Positions 1-6,202 of a stretch of 12,836 nt of DNA are shown piece after piece. Origin of the DNA: Betaproteobacteria bacterium UBA2293 (GTDB lineage Bacteria > Pseudomonadota > Gammaproteobacteria > Burkholderiales > Rhodocyclaceae); NCBI GenBank assembly GCA_002345845.1, contig DDWF01000118.1, positions 78,702 to 91,537 on the forward strand. The letters are read 5' to 3'. The translations under genes and the position numbers were made by a program. Numbering within the stretch: position 1 is the stretch's first letter; every line of letters starts with the position of its first letter. A model generated the notes under the pieces. That model saw nothing but the letters and a program-made list of their open reading frames with translations. It had not been told where the DNA came from and ran no database searches.

Positions 1-501
1 GTCTCGATCGGCACCTTCAACTGGGGCTCGCTGCGCAACCTCAAGGAGCACCCGGCCAGTTCCAGCGTGGTCATGGTGGCGACCGTGATCGTCACTGTGT
101 TCACCCACGATCTGGCCAAGGGCGTCGGTGTCGGCGTGCTGCTTTCCGGCTTCTTCTTCGCCCACAAGGTGGCGCTGCTGTTCCGCGTCCGCTCGCGTTC
201 GGAAGACGAAGGCCGCGCCCGCGTCTACCAGTTCTCCGGTCAGATCTTCTTCGCCTCGGCCGACCGTTTCGTCGCCTCCTTCGACTTCCGGGAAGTCATC
301 GAGAAGGTGGTCATCGACGTCTCCAAAGCGCACTTCTGGGACATCACCGCGGTCAGCGCCCTCGACAAGGTGGTATTGAAATTCCGCCGCGAAGGCGTCG
401 AAGTCGAGATCATCGGCCTCAACGAAGCCAGCGCCACGATGCTCGACCGCTTCGCCATCCACGACAAGGACGGCGCCGAAAACATGCTGGGCGGACACTG
501 A
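1..501 (+). CDS. SulP-family anion transporter, C-terminal part (5' truncated)
   Basis: The reading frame is open from the first base, so the gene starts outside the window; 166 residues are visible. An N-terminal hydrophobic stretch (about residues 23-60, TVIVTVFTHDLAKGVGVGVL then FFFAHKVALLF) fits the last membrane helices of a SulP (SLC26-like) inner-membrane transporter. Residues about 70-160 read as a cytoplasmic STAS domain: YQFSGQIFFASADRF, then VVIDVSKAHFWDITAVSALD, the beta strand/helix core typical of SulP STAS and anti-sigma antagonist folds. Family members import sulfate, bicarbonate or other anions; the substrate cannot be read from this end. The stop codon is 10 bases before the start of the universal stress protein gene, so the two are probably co-transcribed and may be translationally linked. 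Family assignment is firm; substrate and full length are unknown. Confidence 0.9.
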   Translation, partial: VSIGTFNWGSLRNLKEHPASSSVVMVATVIVTVFTHDLAKGVGVGVLLSGFFFAHKVALLFRVRSRSEDEGRARVYQFSGQIFFASADRFVASFDFREVIEKVVIDVSKAHFWDITAVSALDKVVLKFRREGVEVEIIGLNEASATMLDRFAIHDKDGAENMLGGH

Positions 502-511
502 GGAGCGCATC

Positions 512-1375
512 ATGAAAAACGAAAACAAGGTTCTCGCCTGCGTTGACCGCTCGCATTTTGCCAACACCATTGCCGACGCCGCCGCCTGGGCGGCCAGCCG
601 GATGAACGCGCCGCTGGAATTCCTGCATATCCTCGACCGCCACCCGGAAATCGGTTCCGGCGAAGACCACTCCGGCGCCATCGGTTTCGACGCTCAGGAA
701 CACCTGCTCAAGGAGCTGAGCGACAAGGACGCCGAGAAGACCAAGGGCATGCGCGAAAGCGGCCGGCTGTTCCTTAACGGCCTGCGCGAACGCGCCATCG
801 CCGCCGGCGTGCCGGCACCGGATACCCGCCAGCGCTACGGTCATCTCGAAGAGAGCCTGGCCGAGCAGGAAGCCGGTGTGCGCCTGTTCGTCCTCGGGCG
901 GCGCGGCGAATCGGCGGAAACCACGCAGCGTGAGCTTGGCCGCAACGTCGAAAATGTCGTCCGCGCGCTGCACAAGCCCATCCTCACCGTCACCGAAAAC
1001 TTCAAGGCACCCGAGCACTTCATGATCGCTTTCGACGGCGGCGAAGTCACCAGGCGCGGCGTCGACATGGTCGCCAACAGTCCCCTGCTCAAGGGCATTC
1101 CCTGCCTGCTGCTGATGGCCGGCAAACCGGACCCGGATGCGCCGAAAAAAATGGAATTGGCGCGGTCGACGCTGGAAAAGGCCGGATTTTCAGTGAGCAC
1201 CGAGATCATCCCCGGCGACACGGAAACCGTCATCGCCCAGACCATCAAGGAGCGAGACATCGACTTGTTGCTGATGGGCGCCTTCAACCACTCGCCGCTT
1301 AAGAGCCTGCTGTTCGGCAGCCGGACCACCGAGCTGCTGCGTTCGGCAACGGTGCCAACCTTGCTGTTGCGCTGA
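512..1375 (+). CDS. Universal stress protein with two UspA domains
   Basis: This 287-residue cytoplasmic protein has two tandem Usp domains, similar in layout to E. coli UspE. The first (about 1-150) ends in LGRRGESAETTQRELGRNVE, a version of the G-x2-G-x9/10-G nucleotide-binding loop followed by the usual NVE..VRA helix. The second (about 168-287) ends in MGAFNHSPLKSLLFGS, where the second glycine of the loop is Asn and GS closes it. Both suggest ATP binding, though this is inferred from motif form only. A GAGGAG Shine-Dalgarno lies just before the ATG, directly after the SulP stop codon. SulP/Usp pairs recur in proteobacteria, which suggests a stress-related partner for the transporter rather than an enzyme. 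Length and start fit the family well. Confidence 0.93.
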   Translation: MKNENKVLACVDRSHFANTIADAAAWAASRMNAPLEFLHILDRHPEIGSGEDHSGAIGFDAQEHLLKELSDKDAEKTKGMRESGRLFLNGLRERAIAAGVPAPDTRQRYGHLEESLAEQEAGVRLFVLGRRGESAETTQRELGRNVENVVRALHKPILTVTENFKAPEHFMIAFDGGEVTRRGVDMVANSPLLKGIPCLLLMAGKPDPDAPKKMELARSTLEKAGFSVSTEIIPGDTETVIAQTIKERDIDLLLMGAFNHSPLKSLLFGSRTTELLRSATVPTLLLR

Positions 1376-1507
1376 CGCGGCAGCGGCCAGCGCCTCAGAC
1401 CCAGGCGCAGGTTCTCGGCATCCTTGACCCACTCCCGACGCAACAGCGTGCGCCCTCGGCCGCGCCGTTCGGCAAAGGCAAACTTGCTGACAACCCGCCC
1501 CGCGGCC

Positions 1508-1536
1508 CGGCGGTGTCGGCTTTGTTTACACCGCCG
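1508..1536. promoter_or_regulatory. Perfect 9-bp inverted repeat, candidate activator site for the sigma-54 promoter
   Basis: CGGCGGTGT (1508-1516) and ACACCGCCG (1528-1536) are exact reverse complements separated by 11 bases. The centre is near -98 relative to the start point predicted from the sigma-54 promoter, in the usual range for enhancer-binding-protein sites. There is no T-run after the right arm, so an intrinsic terminator for the stress-protein gene is less likely, though a Rho-independent role cannot be excluded. PrsR is the known sigma-54 activator associated with PEP-CTERM systems; its binding here is an inference. Confidence 0.45.
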
Positions 1537-1561
1537 CGACCAGGGCCAACATCGACAACCA

Positions 1562-1574
1562 CAAGTCATTGATT
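1562..1574 (-). promoter_or_regulatory. Candidate IHF-binding site
   Basis: On the minus strand the sequence AATCAATGACTTG fits every position of the IHF consensus WATCARNNNNTTR. An A/T-rich tract (1575-1592, including ATTAAATGTTTAAT) lies on the 5' side of the consensus, as in canonical IHF sites. It sits between the distal dyad and the -24/-12 promoter, where IHF bends DNA to bring a sigma-54 activator to the polymerase. Found by eye; the match is exact but short. Confidence 0.5.
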
Positions 1575-1593
1575 AAATGTTTAATTCATAAAT

Positions 1594-1609
1594 CGGCGCA
1601 CCCCTTGCT
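1594..1609 (+). promoter_or_regulatory. Sigma-54 (RpoN) -24/-12 promoter for the PEP-CTERM gene
   Basis: CGGCGCACCCCTTGCT matches TGGCACG-N4-TTGCW with the invariant GG (1595-1596) and GC (1607-1608) at the exact required spacing, and a perfect TTGCT -12 element. The -24 element matches less well (CGGCGCA). Transcription would begin near 1620, leaving a leader of about 40 bases. Sigma-54 promoters upstream of PEP-CTERM genes are established for Rhodocyclales-type bacteria with the PrsK/PrsR pair. Confidence 0.7.
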
Positions 1610-1623
1610 TTAGTAATAATCCA

Positions 1624-1636
1624 GGCTCGACGAGCC
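1624..1636 (+). other. Short hairpin at the 5' end of the PEP-CTERM mRNA
   Basis: GGCTCG and CGAGCC are perfect complements around a single A (at least the innermost pair must open to form a loop). It lies a few bases after the predicted start point and 10 bases before the GGAGGG ribosome-binding site. It could stabilise the transcript or be chance. Confidence 0.3.
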
Positions 1637-1659
1637 ATTGCTTGACGGAGGGCATCCAC

Positions 1660-2649
1660 ATGTTGCGATCAAACTTGTCCAGCCGCGCGACCGTCTTGGC
1701 TGCTGCGACCGCCATCTTTCTTTCCCAATTTTTCATCTCGCCTGCCAGCGCCGCCGTGCTGGTTTATGACCCGTTCAACGTCGGCAATGGTCCAGCCGAT
1801 TATCAGGCTGGCGACGAAGTCGCTGGCACTAACCTACTGGGCGGGCAGAACCCGGCCACGGGTCCGACCGCGTTCTATGCCGGCGCCTGGACGCAGAGCG
1901 GTGGCGATGCGCAGGTAGTCAAGGACATCGGCAGCCTGGCCTATCCGTTGTTCCCATCGAGTGGCGGCCAGATACAGGAAACCCTCCAGTTTTCTTGCTG
2001 CACATTCGGCCGTAGCGGGCGCGAAATCGCCGGTGGGCTGGGGAGCGGCCTCGATCCGCGCACCATCTATCAGAGCTTTCTGATCGATTTCGGCACCCAG
2101 GGTACCGATGACCCGACGTCGTTCGGCAAGCGCGCCTACGAGATGTGGAACGGCGGCATAGGCGATTCGTACCTCGCAGTGGACCTCTTTCTCAATCACT
2201 TTTCGGGGGTCAATGAGCTGACCCTCGGGGTGACAACGGCGAGCGGCACGACGTTCGTCCCGGTGAACGGCGGCGGTTTGACGCTGGACGCGCTCGCTGG
2301 CGTGCACCTGATGGTCTTCCGCTTCGACTTTCACCCGACCGAAGCGGACGTGGTCAGGCTTTACCTCGATCCGACCAATTCGATCGAACCGCTGACCGCG
2401 GCCGCGATGATCGAGGCAGCGAATTCCGACCTGCTGATCACCCATCACGGCGCGATAACCCAGTTCACCTTTTCCGGCGCTGGCCATACCCAGGGAGCCT
2501 TCGACGAACTGCGCTGGGGCGACACCTTCGCCGATGTGACGCCATTCCTGACTGCCGAAGTGCCCGAGCCGTTCTCGCTGAGTCTGCTGCTCCTGGGCTT
2601 GTTGGGCATCGGGCTGACGCGCCGCCGGCGCTCGCCGGAAGCGGCCTGA
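1660..2649 (+). CDS. PEP-CTERM exported surface/matrix protein of unknown function
   Basis: This is a 329-residue secreted protein. An N-terminal Sec signal (about residues 1-31, hydrophobic core TVLAAATAIFLSQFF, likely cut after PASA) leads to a beta-rich body with many Gly, Thr and Asp. The C-terminus is a textbook PEP-CTERM sorting signal: VPEP (301-304), a hydrophobic helix, then RRRR. In known systems exosortase (EpsH/XrtA) removes this tail, and the protein is linked with extracellular polysaccharide and floc formation. The body has a CC pair (FSCCTFG) and no enzymatic motif I recognise. I choose the ATG at 1660 because GGAGGG (1647-1652) lies 7 bases upstream; an in-frame TTG at 1642 lacks such a site. 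The preceding sigma-54 module supports regulated expression. No exosortase is in the window. Confidence 0.9.
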   Translation: MLRSNLSSRATVLAAATAIFLSQFFISPASAAVLVYDPFNVGNGPADYQAGDEVAGTNLLGGQNPATGPTAFYAGAWTQSGGDAQVVKDIGSLAYPLFPSSGGQIQETLQFSCCTFGRSGREIAGGLGSGLDPRTIYQSFLIDFGTQGTDDPTSFGKRAYEMWNGGIGDSYLAVDLFLNHFSGVNELTLGVTTASGTTFVPVNGGGLTLDALAGVHLMVFRFDFHPTEADVVRLYLDPTNSIEPLTAAAMIEAANSDLLITHHGAITQFTFSGAGHTQGAFDELRWGDTFADVTPFLTAEVPEPFSLSLLLLGLLGIGLTRRRRSPEAA

Positions 2650-2653
2650 AAGC

Positions 2654-2705
2654 AACTGCAGTCAGGCCTGCGCGGTTTCCGCTTCCTCATTGGCCGACTG
2701 CAGTT
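2654..2705 (+). terminator. Nested stem-loop after the PEP-CTERM gene, possible terminator
   Basis: AACTGCAGTC and GGCC (left arm, one bulged A at 2664) pair with GGCCGACTGCAGTT (2692-2705), 14 pairs in all. The loop itself holds a small hairpin GCGG-TTT-CCGC (2672-2682). The structure starts 4 bases after the stop codon and is followed by TCCCTTT, a poor T-run, so termination is plausible but not certain. From here to 2897 I see no gene. Confidence 0.5.
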
Positions 2706-2897
2706 TCCCTTTGGTCGTCGTGAGCTCCTGCGGGCAGCGGCGGCTGAACCGGAAACCGGACAGATCATTTACGACAACTCCGGAGCGATTACCTGTTCCG
2801 TGCACGTTTTTCCCGAGCGGTTGAAAAGCCGGCAAAAAAAGACGAACATGCCGCCCCCGCGCCAAGCTCCGGCCGGCCACCCGCTCACGGAAAAACC

Positions 2898-3788
2898 ATG
2901 ACATTCAAGGACAGCCCCGCTCACTTCCAGATCGTCGATCTCGCGCTGATCGACCCGGATGCCGCCCACGCCCGCCAGCACCTGGACGAGGCCAGTCTCA
3001 AGGGGCTGAGCAATGCGATCCGCCAGATCGGCCTGATCCACCCCTTGATCGTCCGCCCGGCCGCCGGTGGACGCTTCACCGTGATTGCCGGCGAGCGTCG
3101 CCGCCAGGCCGCGCTCCTCGCCGGCGAACAAAGTGTGCCGGTGCTGGTGCGCGACTGCGCGCCGGACGAGGCGCTGACCGTTCAGGTCTTCGAGAACATC
3201 GGTCTTGGTGTGCGCGCGCCACTGGAGCCGCGCGACATGGCCAACGCCATCCAGACCATCGCCGAACGCTTCGCCACGGCCGAGGAAGCAGCAAGCTATT
3301 TCGCCCGCCCGCCGACCTGGCTCGACCAGGCCACCGCCGCTGCCAAGCTCTCCGAAAAAGTCAGCGCCCTCCTCGACGCCGGCAAGATCTCCAGCACCGG
3401 CGCCGCCGTGCAACTGGAAAAGCTGGCGAAAAAGAACGAAGCCAGGGCCGATTCGCTGATCGACCAGATCGAACAATTGCCGGAAGGCGAAAAAGTCTCG
3501 AAAAAGATCGTCGACAACGCCCTATCCGCCGAAAGCGGCCGCCGCAAAAAGCCGGAAGAACCGGCGCCACCCAGCGAACCGGCCAGCCCGGCAAGCACCG
3601 TTGCGCCCAGCGACCTGCCGCCCCTGGAGGAAGCGCCGGCCCCGGCAGCCCAGGCCGCCGCACCGCGCAGCCGGGTCAATCCCGGCAAGGTGAAACTGGT
3701 CGCCGAGCTCCTCGGCCTCGATGAAGGCGACGAAGAAGAACTGCTGGTCCGCCTGATCGACGAGTTCCTCGCCCTGAAGCGCGCGTAA
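2898..3788 (+). CDS. Orphan ParB/Spo0J-like DNA-binding protein
   Basis: This 296-residue protein has an N-terminal ParB/sulfiredoxin-fold domain (about 10-105). It carries LIHPLIVRP, the nucleotide-binding patch GERRRQAA (65-72; GERRxRA in ParB, where it binds CTP) and an ENIGLGVRAP stretch (99-108) in place of the usual ENIQRxxLxP. A helical region (about 110-190) probably holds the helix-turn-helix. A low-complexity Pro/Ala/Glu linker (about 213-255) leads to an acidic C-terminal segment that may dimerise. No parA is adjacent and the surroundings are not oriC-like, so chromosome partitioning is doubtful; a KorB- or nucleoid-type regulator is an alternative. The changed ENIQR motif suggests a divergent paralogue. 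The ATG at 2898 has only a weak ribosome-binding site. The YkgJ-type gene follows after 9 bases. Confidence 0.85.
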   Translation: MTFKDSPAHFQIVDLALIDPDAAHARQHLDEASLKGLSNAIRQIGLIHPLIVRPAAGGRFTVIAGERRRQAALLAGEQSVPVLVRDCAPDEALTVQVFENIGLGVRAPLEPRDMANAIQTIAERFATAEEAASYFARPPTWLDQATAAAKLSEKVSALLDAGKISSTGAAVQLEKLAKKNEARADSLIDQIEQLPEGEKVSKKIVDNALSAESGRRKKPEEPAPPSEPASPASTVAPSDLPPLEEAPAPAAQAAAPRSRVNPGKVKLVAELLGLDEGDEEELLVRLIDEFLALKRA

Positions 3789-3797
3789 GCTGCGGCC

Positions 3798-4295
3798 ATG
3801 AACCCGCTTAGTCGCCTGCATCACGATATCGACGCCCGCGTCGCCAGCATCCGGGGCGACCATCCCGAGTGGCTGTGTGGCAAGGGTTGCGACACCTGCT
3901 GCCGGCACCTCGCCGCCGTACCGCAACTGACGGCGGCCGAATGGGAACTGCTGCGCAGCGGACTCAGCACGCTGGCAGCGGAACAACTGGCCGCCATCCA
4001 CCACAACCTCGCCGACCTCGCCAGCCAACCCACGCGCCCCGTCGTCTGCCCACTGCTTGACCGGGACACTGGTGCCTGCCCCGTCTACGCCCAGCGCCCC
4101 GTCGCCTGCCGCAGCTATGGCTTCTACGTGCAGCGTGACAAGGGCCTGTATTGCCACGACATCGAAATGCGTGTCACCGATGGCAGCCTGGCCGAAGTAG
4201 TATGGGGCAACCACGACGTCATTGACCAGCGGCTCGCCGGGTTGGGCGACAGCCGCCCGCTGACGGCGTGGTTTGGCGAGTGGGCGCCTTCCTGA
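3798..4295 (+). CDS. YkgJ-family cysteine-cluster protein
   Basis: This 165-residue cytoplasmic protein has the CxxxCxxCC signature (C27, C31, C34, C35). A second cluster follows: CPLLDRDTGACPVY (C84, C94), then RPVACRSYGF (C104) and C119. This pattern defines the YkgJ/UPF0153 zinc- or iron-binding family, whose biochemical role is unsettled. The spacing and the RP..CR.YGF block match family members closely. It starts 9 bases after the parB-like stop and is probably co-transcribed with it; a functional link is not established. The final 23 bases overlap a longer alternative reading of menD, but a better menD start lies outside this gene. Confidence 0.88.
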   Translation: MNPLSRLHHDIDARVASIRGDHPEWLCGKGCDTCCRHLAAVPQLTAAEWELLRSGLSTLAAEQLAAIHHNLADLASQPTRPVVCPLLDRDTGACPVYAQRPVACRSYGFYVQRDKGLYCHDIEMRVTDGSLAEVVWGNHDVIDQRLAGLGDSRPLTAWFGEWAPS

Positions 4296-4329
4296 ATACT
4301 GCTCGCGGTTCGCCCCGCTGCATCGCGGC

Positions 4330-4335
4330 TACAAT
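4330..4335 (+). promoter_or_regulatory. Candidate -10 element for menD
   Basis: TACAAT sits 19 bases before the menD ATG at 4354, within the short gap after the YkgJ-type gene. A convincing -35 is not visible (TTCGCC at 4309 is 15 bases away). If used, the leader would be only about 12 bases, which fits the absence of a clear Shine-Dalgarno. Confidence 0.4.
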
Positions 4336-4353
4336 TTGCCTCCCCTTTGCCCG

Positions 4354-5982
4354 ATGGCGACGACGATGAGCGATACCGGCACGCTGAACTTTCTCTGGTC
4401 GCAAGCCCTGGTGGCCGGCTTCGCCGCCGCCGGCGCCACCCATGCCGTGCTCTCCCCCGGATCGCGCTCCACCCCGCTGGCCCTGGCCCTGCTGCGCCAG
4501 CCCGGCCTGCACTGCACGGTCGCCATCGACGAACGCTGCGCCGCCTTCTTCGCCCTCGGCCTGGCCAAGGCCAGCCGCCGACCGGTACTGCTGCTGGCGA
4601 CTTCTGGCACCGCGCCGGCCAACTGGCAGCCGGCGGTGATCGAAGCCAGCCAGGCCGGCGTGCCGCTGATCCTGCTCAGCGCCGACCGGCCGCCAGAACT
4701 GCAGGACTGCGGCGCCAACCAGACCATCGAGCAGACCGGCCTGTTCGGCGCCCATGTCCGCGCCAGCCACGCGCTCGGCACACCGGAAGCCGGTTTCGCC
4801 CCCGGCTGGCTGCACCGACTCACCACCCGCATCGTCGAACAAAGCCAGTGGCCGCATCCCGGGCCGGTGCACGTCAACCAGCCCTTCCGCGAACCGCTGG
4901 TGCCGGCCGGCGAAATCCCGGCCGTCGGCGAAGCGCTGCCGACCATCCATGCCAGCCCGCCGCAATTGCTCCCCGACCCCGTCGCCATCCAGCAACTGGC
5001 AAGCGCCATTGCCGGCCGCCCCGGGGCCATCGTCTGCGGTGAGCTGCCAGCGACCGCCGGCCTGGCCGAAGCCCTGACCGCCCTTGCCGACCGCCTGAAC
5101 TGCCCGCTGCTGGCCGAACCGCTCTCCGGCCTGCGTTTTGGCCGGCACGAGCGCAAACACCTCTGCGTCCGCTACAACCGCTGGCTGGCTGACCCGAACA
5201 GCGCCGAGCGTCTGCGTCCGCAATGGGTCCTGCGTTTCGGCGCCTTCCCCGTCACCCGCCGCCTGCAGGACTACGTCGCCAGCGCCACCAGCATCCATGC
5301 CCTGGTCGAACCCTGGCCACGCTGGAGCGACCCGAGCCACAGCCTGACCCATCTGCTGCGCGCCGCCCCCCTCGCCGCTTGTCAGGCCCTGCTGGCCGCC
5401 GCCCCGGCAGCCGGCGCAGACGACTGGCTGACCGCCTTCATGGCACAGGAGCAGAACGCAACAGGCGATGACAGCGCCTGGCACATTCCCGCACTGCTCG
5501 CCGAACTACCCGCCGGGATGCCTTTGTTCATCGGCAATTCGCTGGCCATCCGCCAACTCGACAGCGAATCCGGCAGCGGCGAAAAACCGCTGCTCTTCTA
5601 CGGCAACCGCGGCGCCAGCGGCATCGACGGCAACATCTCGACCGCCATGGGCATCGCCGCCTACCACGGCCGCGTCGTCGCCCTGCTAGGCGACCTGACC
5701 GCCCAGCACGACCTCGGCGGCCTGGCCCTGGCCGCCGGCCGTGACGCCATCATCGTCACCATCAACAACGGCGGCGGCGGCATCTTCGACCTGCTGCCGC
5801 AAGCCGGCCTGCCCGAATTCGAACAAGGCTGGCGCACGCCACAGCAGATCAGCTTCGAACATGCGGCAGCCACTTTCGGCCTGGGCTACGCGCAGGCAAA
5901 CGACCGGGTGACTCTCGGCAAGGCCCTGAGACAGGCGCTGGCGGCGGGCGGGCCACGGTTGATTGAAGTTGTGCTGCCCTGA
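4354..5982 (+). CDS. menD: 2-succinyl-5-enolpyruvyl-6-hydroxy-3-cyclohexene-1-carboxylate synthase (MenD)
   Basis: MenD is a ThDP- and Mg-dependent enzyme that joins isochorismate and 2-oxoglutarate in menaquinone synthesis. The 542 residues fit the family (E. coli about 556). Visible motifs are SPGSRSTPL (34-42), the catalytic IDE with Glu60, ATSGTAPAN, ADRPPEL followed by ANQTIEQTGLFG, GNSLAIRQLD, NRGASGIDG, and the ThDP motif from GD (446-447) to NNGGGGIF (471-478). All active-site blocks I can recall are present, so the enzyme should be functional. The ATG at 4354 is chosen; another at 4366 is equally possible, and a TTG at 4273 would overlap the upstream gene. No menF, menH, menC, menE or menB is nearby, which is unusual. 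GC is very high, in contrast to the next gene. Confidence 0.95.
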   Translation: MATTMSDTGTLNFLWSQALVAGFAAAGATHAVLSPGSRSTPLALALLRQPGLHCTVAIDERCAAFFALGLAKASRRPVLLLATSGTAPANWQPAVIEASQAGVPLILLSADRPPELQDCGANQTIEQTGLFGAHVRASHALGTPEAGFAPGWLHRLTTRIVEQSQWPHPGPVHVNQPFREPLVPAGEIPAVGEALPTIHASPPQLLPDPVAIQQLASAIAGRPGAIVCGELPATAGLAEALTALADRLNCPLLAEPLSGLRFGRHERKHLCVRYNRWLADPNSAERLRPQWVLRFGAFPVTRRLQDYVASATSIHALVEPWPRWSDPSHSLTHLLRAAPLAACQALLAAAPAAGADDWLTAFMAQEQNATGDDSAWHIPALLAELPAGMPLFIGNSLAIRQLDSESGSGEKPLLFYGNRGASGIDGNISTAMGIAAYHGRVVALLGDLTAQHDLGGLALAAGRDAIIVTINNGGGGIFDLLPQAGLPEFEQGWRTPQQISFEHAAATFGLGYAQANDRVTLGKALRQALAAGGPRLIEVVLP

Positions 5983-6023
5983 TTCGAGGCGCCGATGAAC
6001 GCTCCATCACCACTGACGTATTT

Positions 6024-6061
6024 GAACGTGTCGCGAAAACATGATTTTTGCGACACGTTTT
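6024..6061. terminator. Strong hairpin terminator after menD
   Basis: AACGTGTCGCGAAAA (6025-6039) pairs with TTTTTGCGACACGTT (6045-6059), 15 pairs with one G-T, around the loop CATGA. A short T-run (6058-6061) follows. The symmetry would also allow termination in the opposite direction. It lies 41 bases after the menD stop and marks the left edge of the lower-GC block. Confidence 0.7.
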
Positions 6062-6114
6062 CGGCTCATGTCGCTGGTAACGACGCGAGTCGGACGAAAA
6101 AATGTTCATCATCC

Positions 6115-6156
6115 CAAACTGATGCATTTTGCTGGCCACGGACAGCAACCAGTTTG
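6115..6156. promoter_or_regulatory. Nested inverted repeats upstream of the nuclease gene
   Basis: CAAACTG (6115-6121) and CAGTTTG (6150-6156) are exact complements; inside lies GCTG (6131-6134) with CAGC (6143-6146). The structure ends 46 bases before the nuclease start codon. An AT-rich stretch with CATAAT (6187-6192) could be a -10 element. It could be an operator or structured leader; support is only the symmetry. Confidence 0.3.
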
Positions 6157-6202
6157 AGGCATACTCCAGAATCGATTTTCAACCTACATAATCTCTACAT
6201 CC

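Noticed and set aside
1376..1569. Minus-strand reading (KFAFAERRGRGRTLL, WVKDAENLRLGLRR) in the gap after the stress-protein gene, possibly a gene remnant
   Set aside because: The frame continues antisense through the universal stress protein gene, has no good ribosome-binding site, and I recognise no family; high GC favours long chance frames.
2735..2765. Short tandem repeat ACCGGAA-ACCGGAC in the gap before the parB-like gene as a possible parS or iteron
   Set aside because: Only two 6-base units, not palindromic like parS, and no further copies are seen nearby.
4219..5484. Long minus-strand open frame (421 codons) opposite menD
   Set aside because: It is antisense to an intact menD with clear motifs and is Gly/Ala/Gln-rich low-complexity, as expected of a shadow frame in high-GC DNA.
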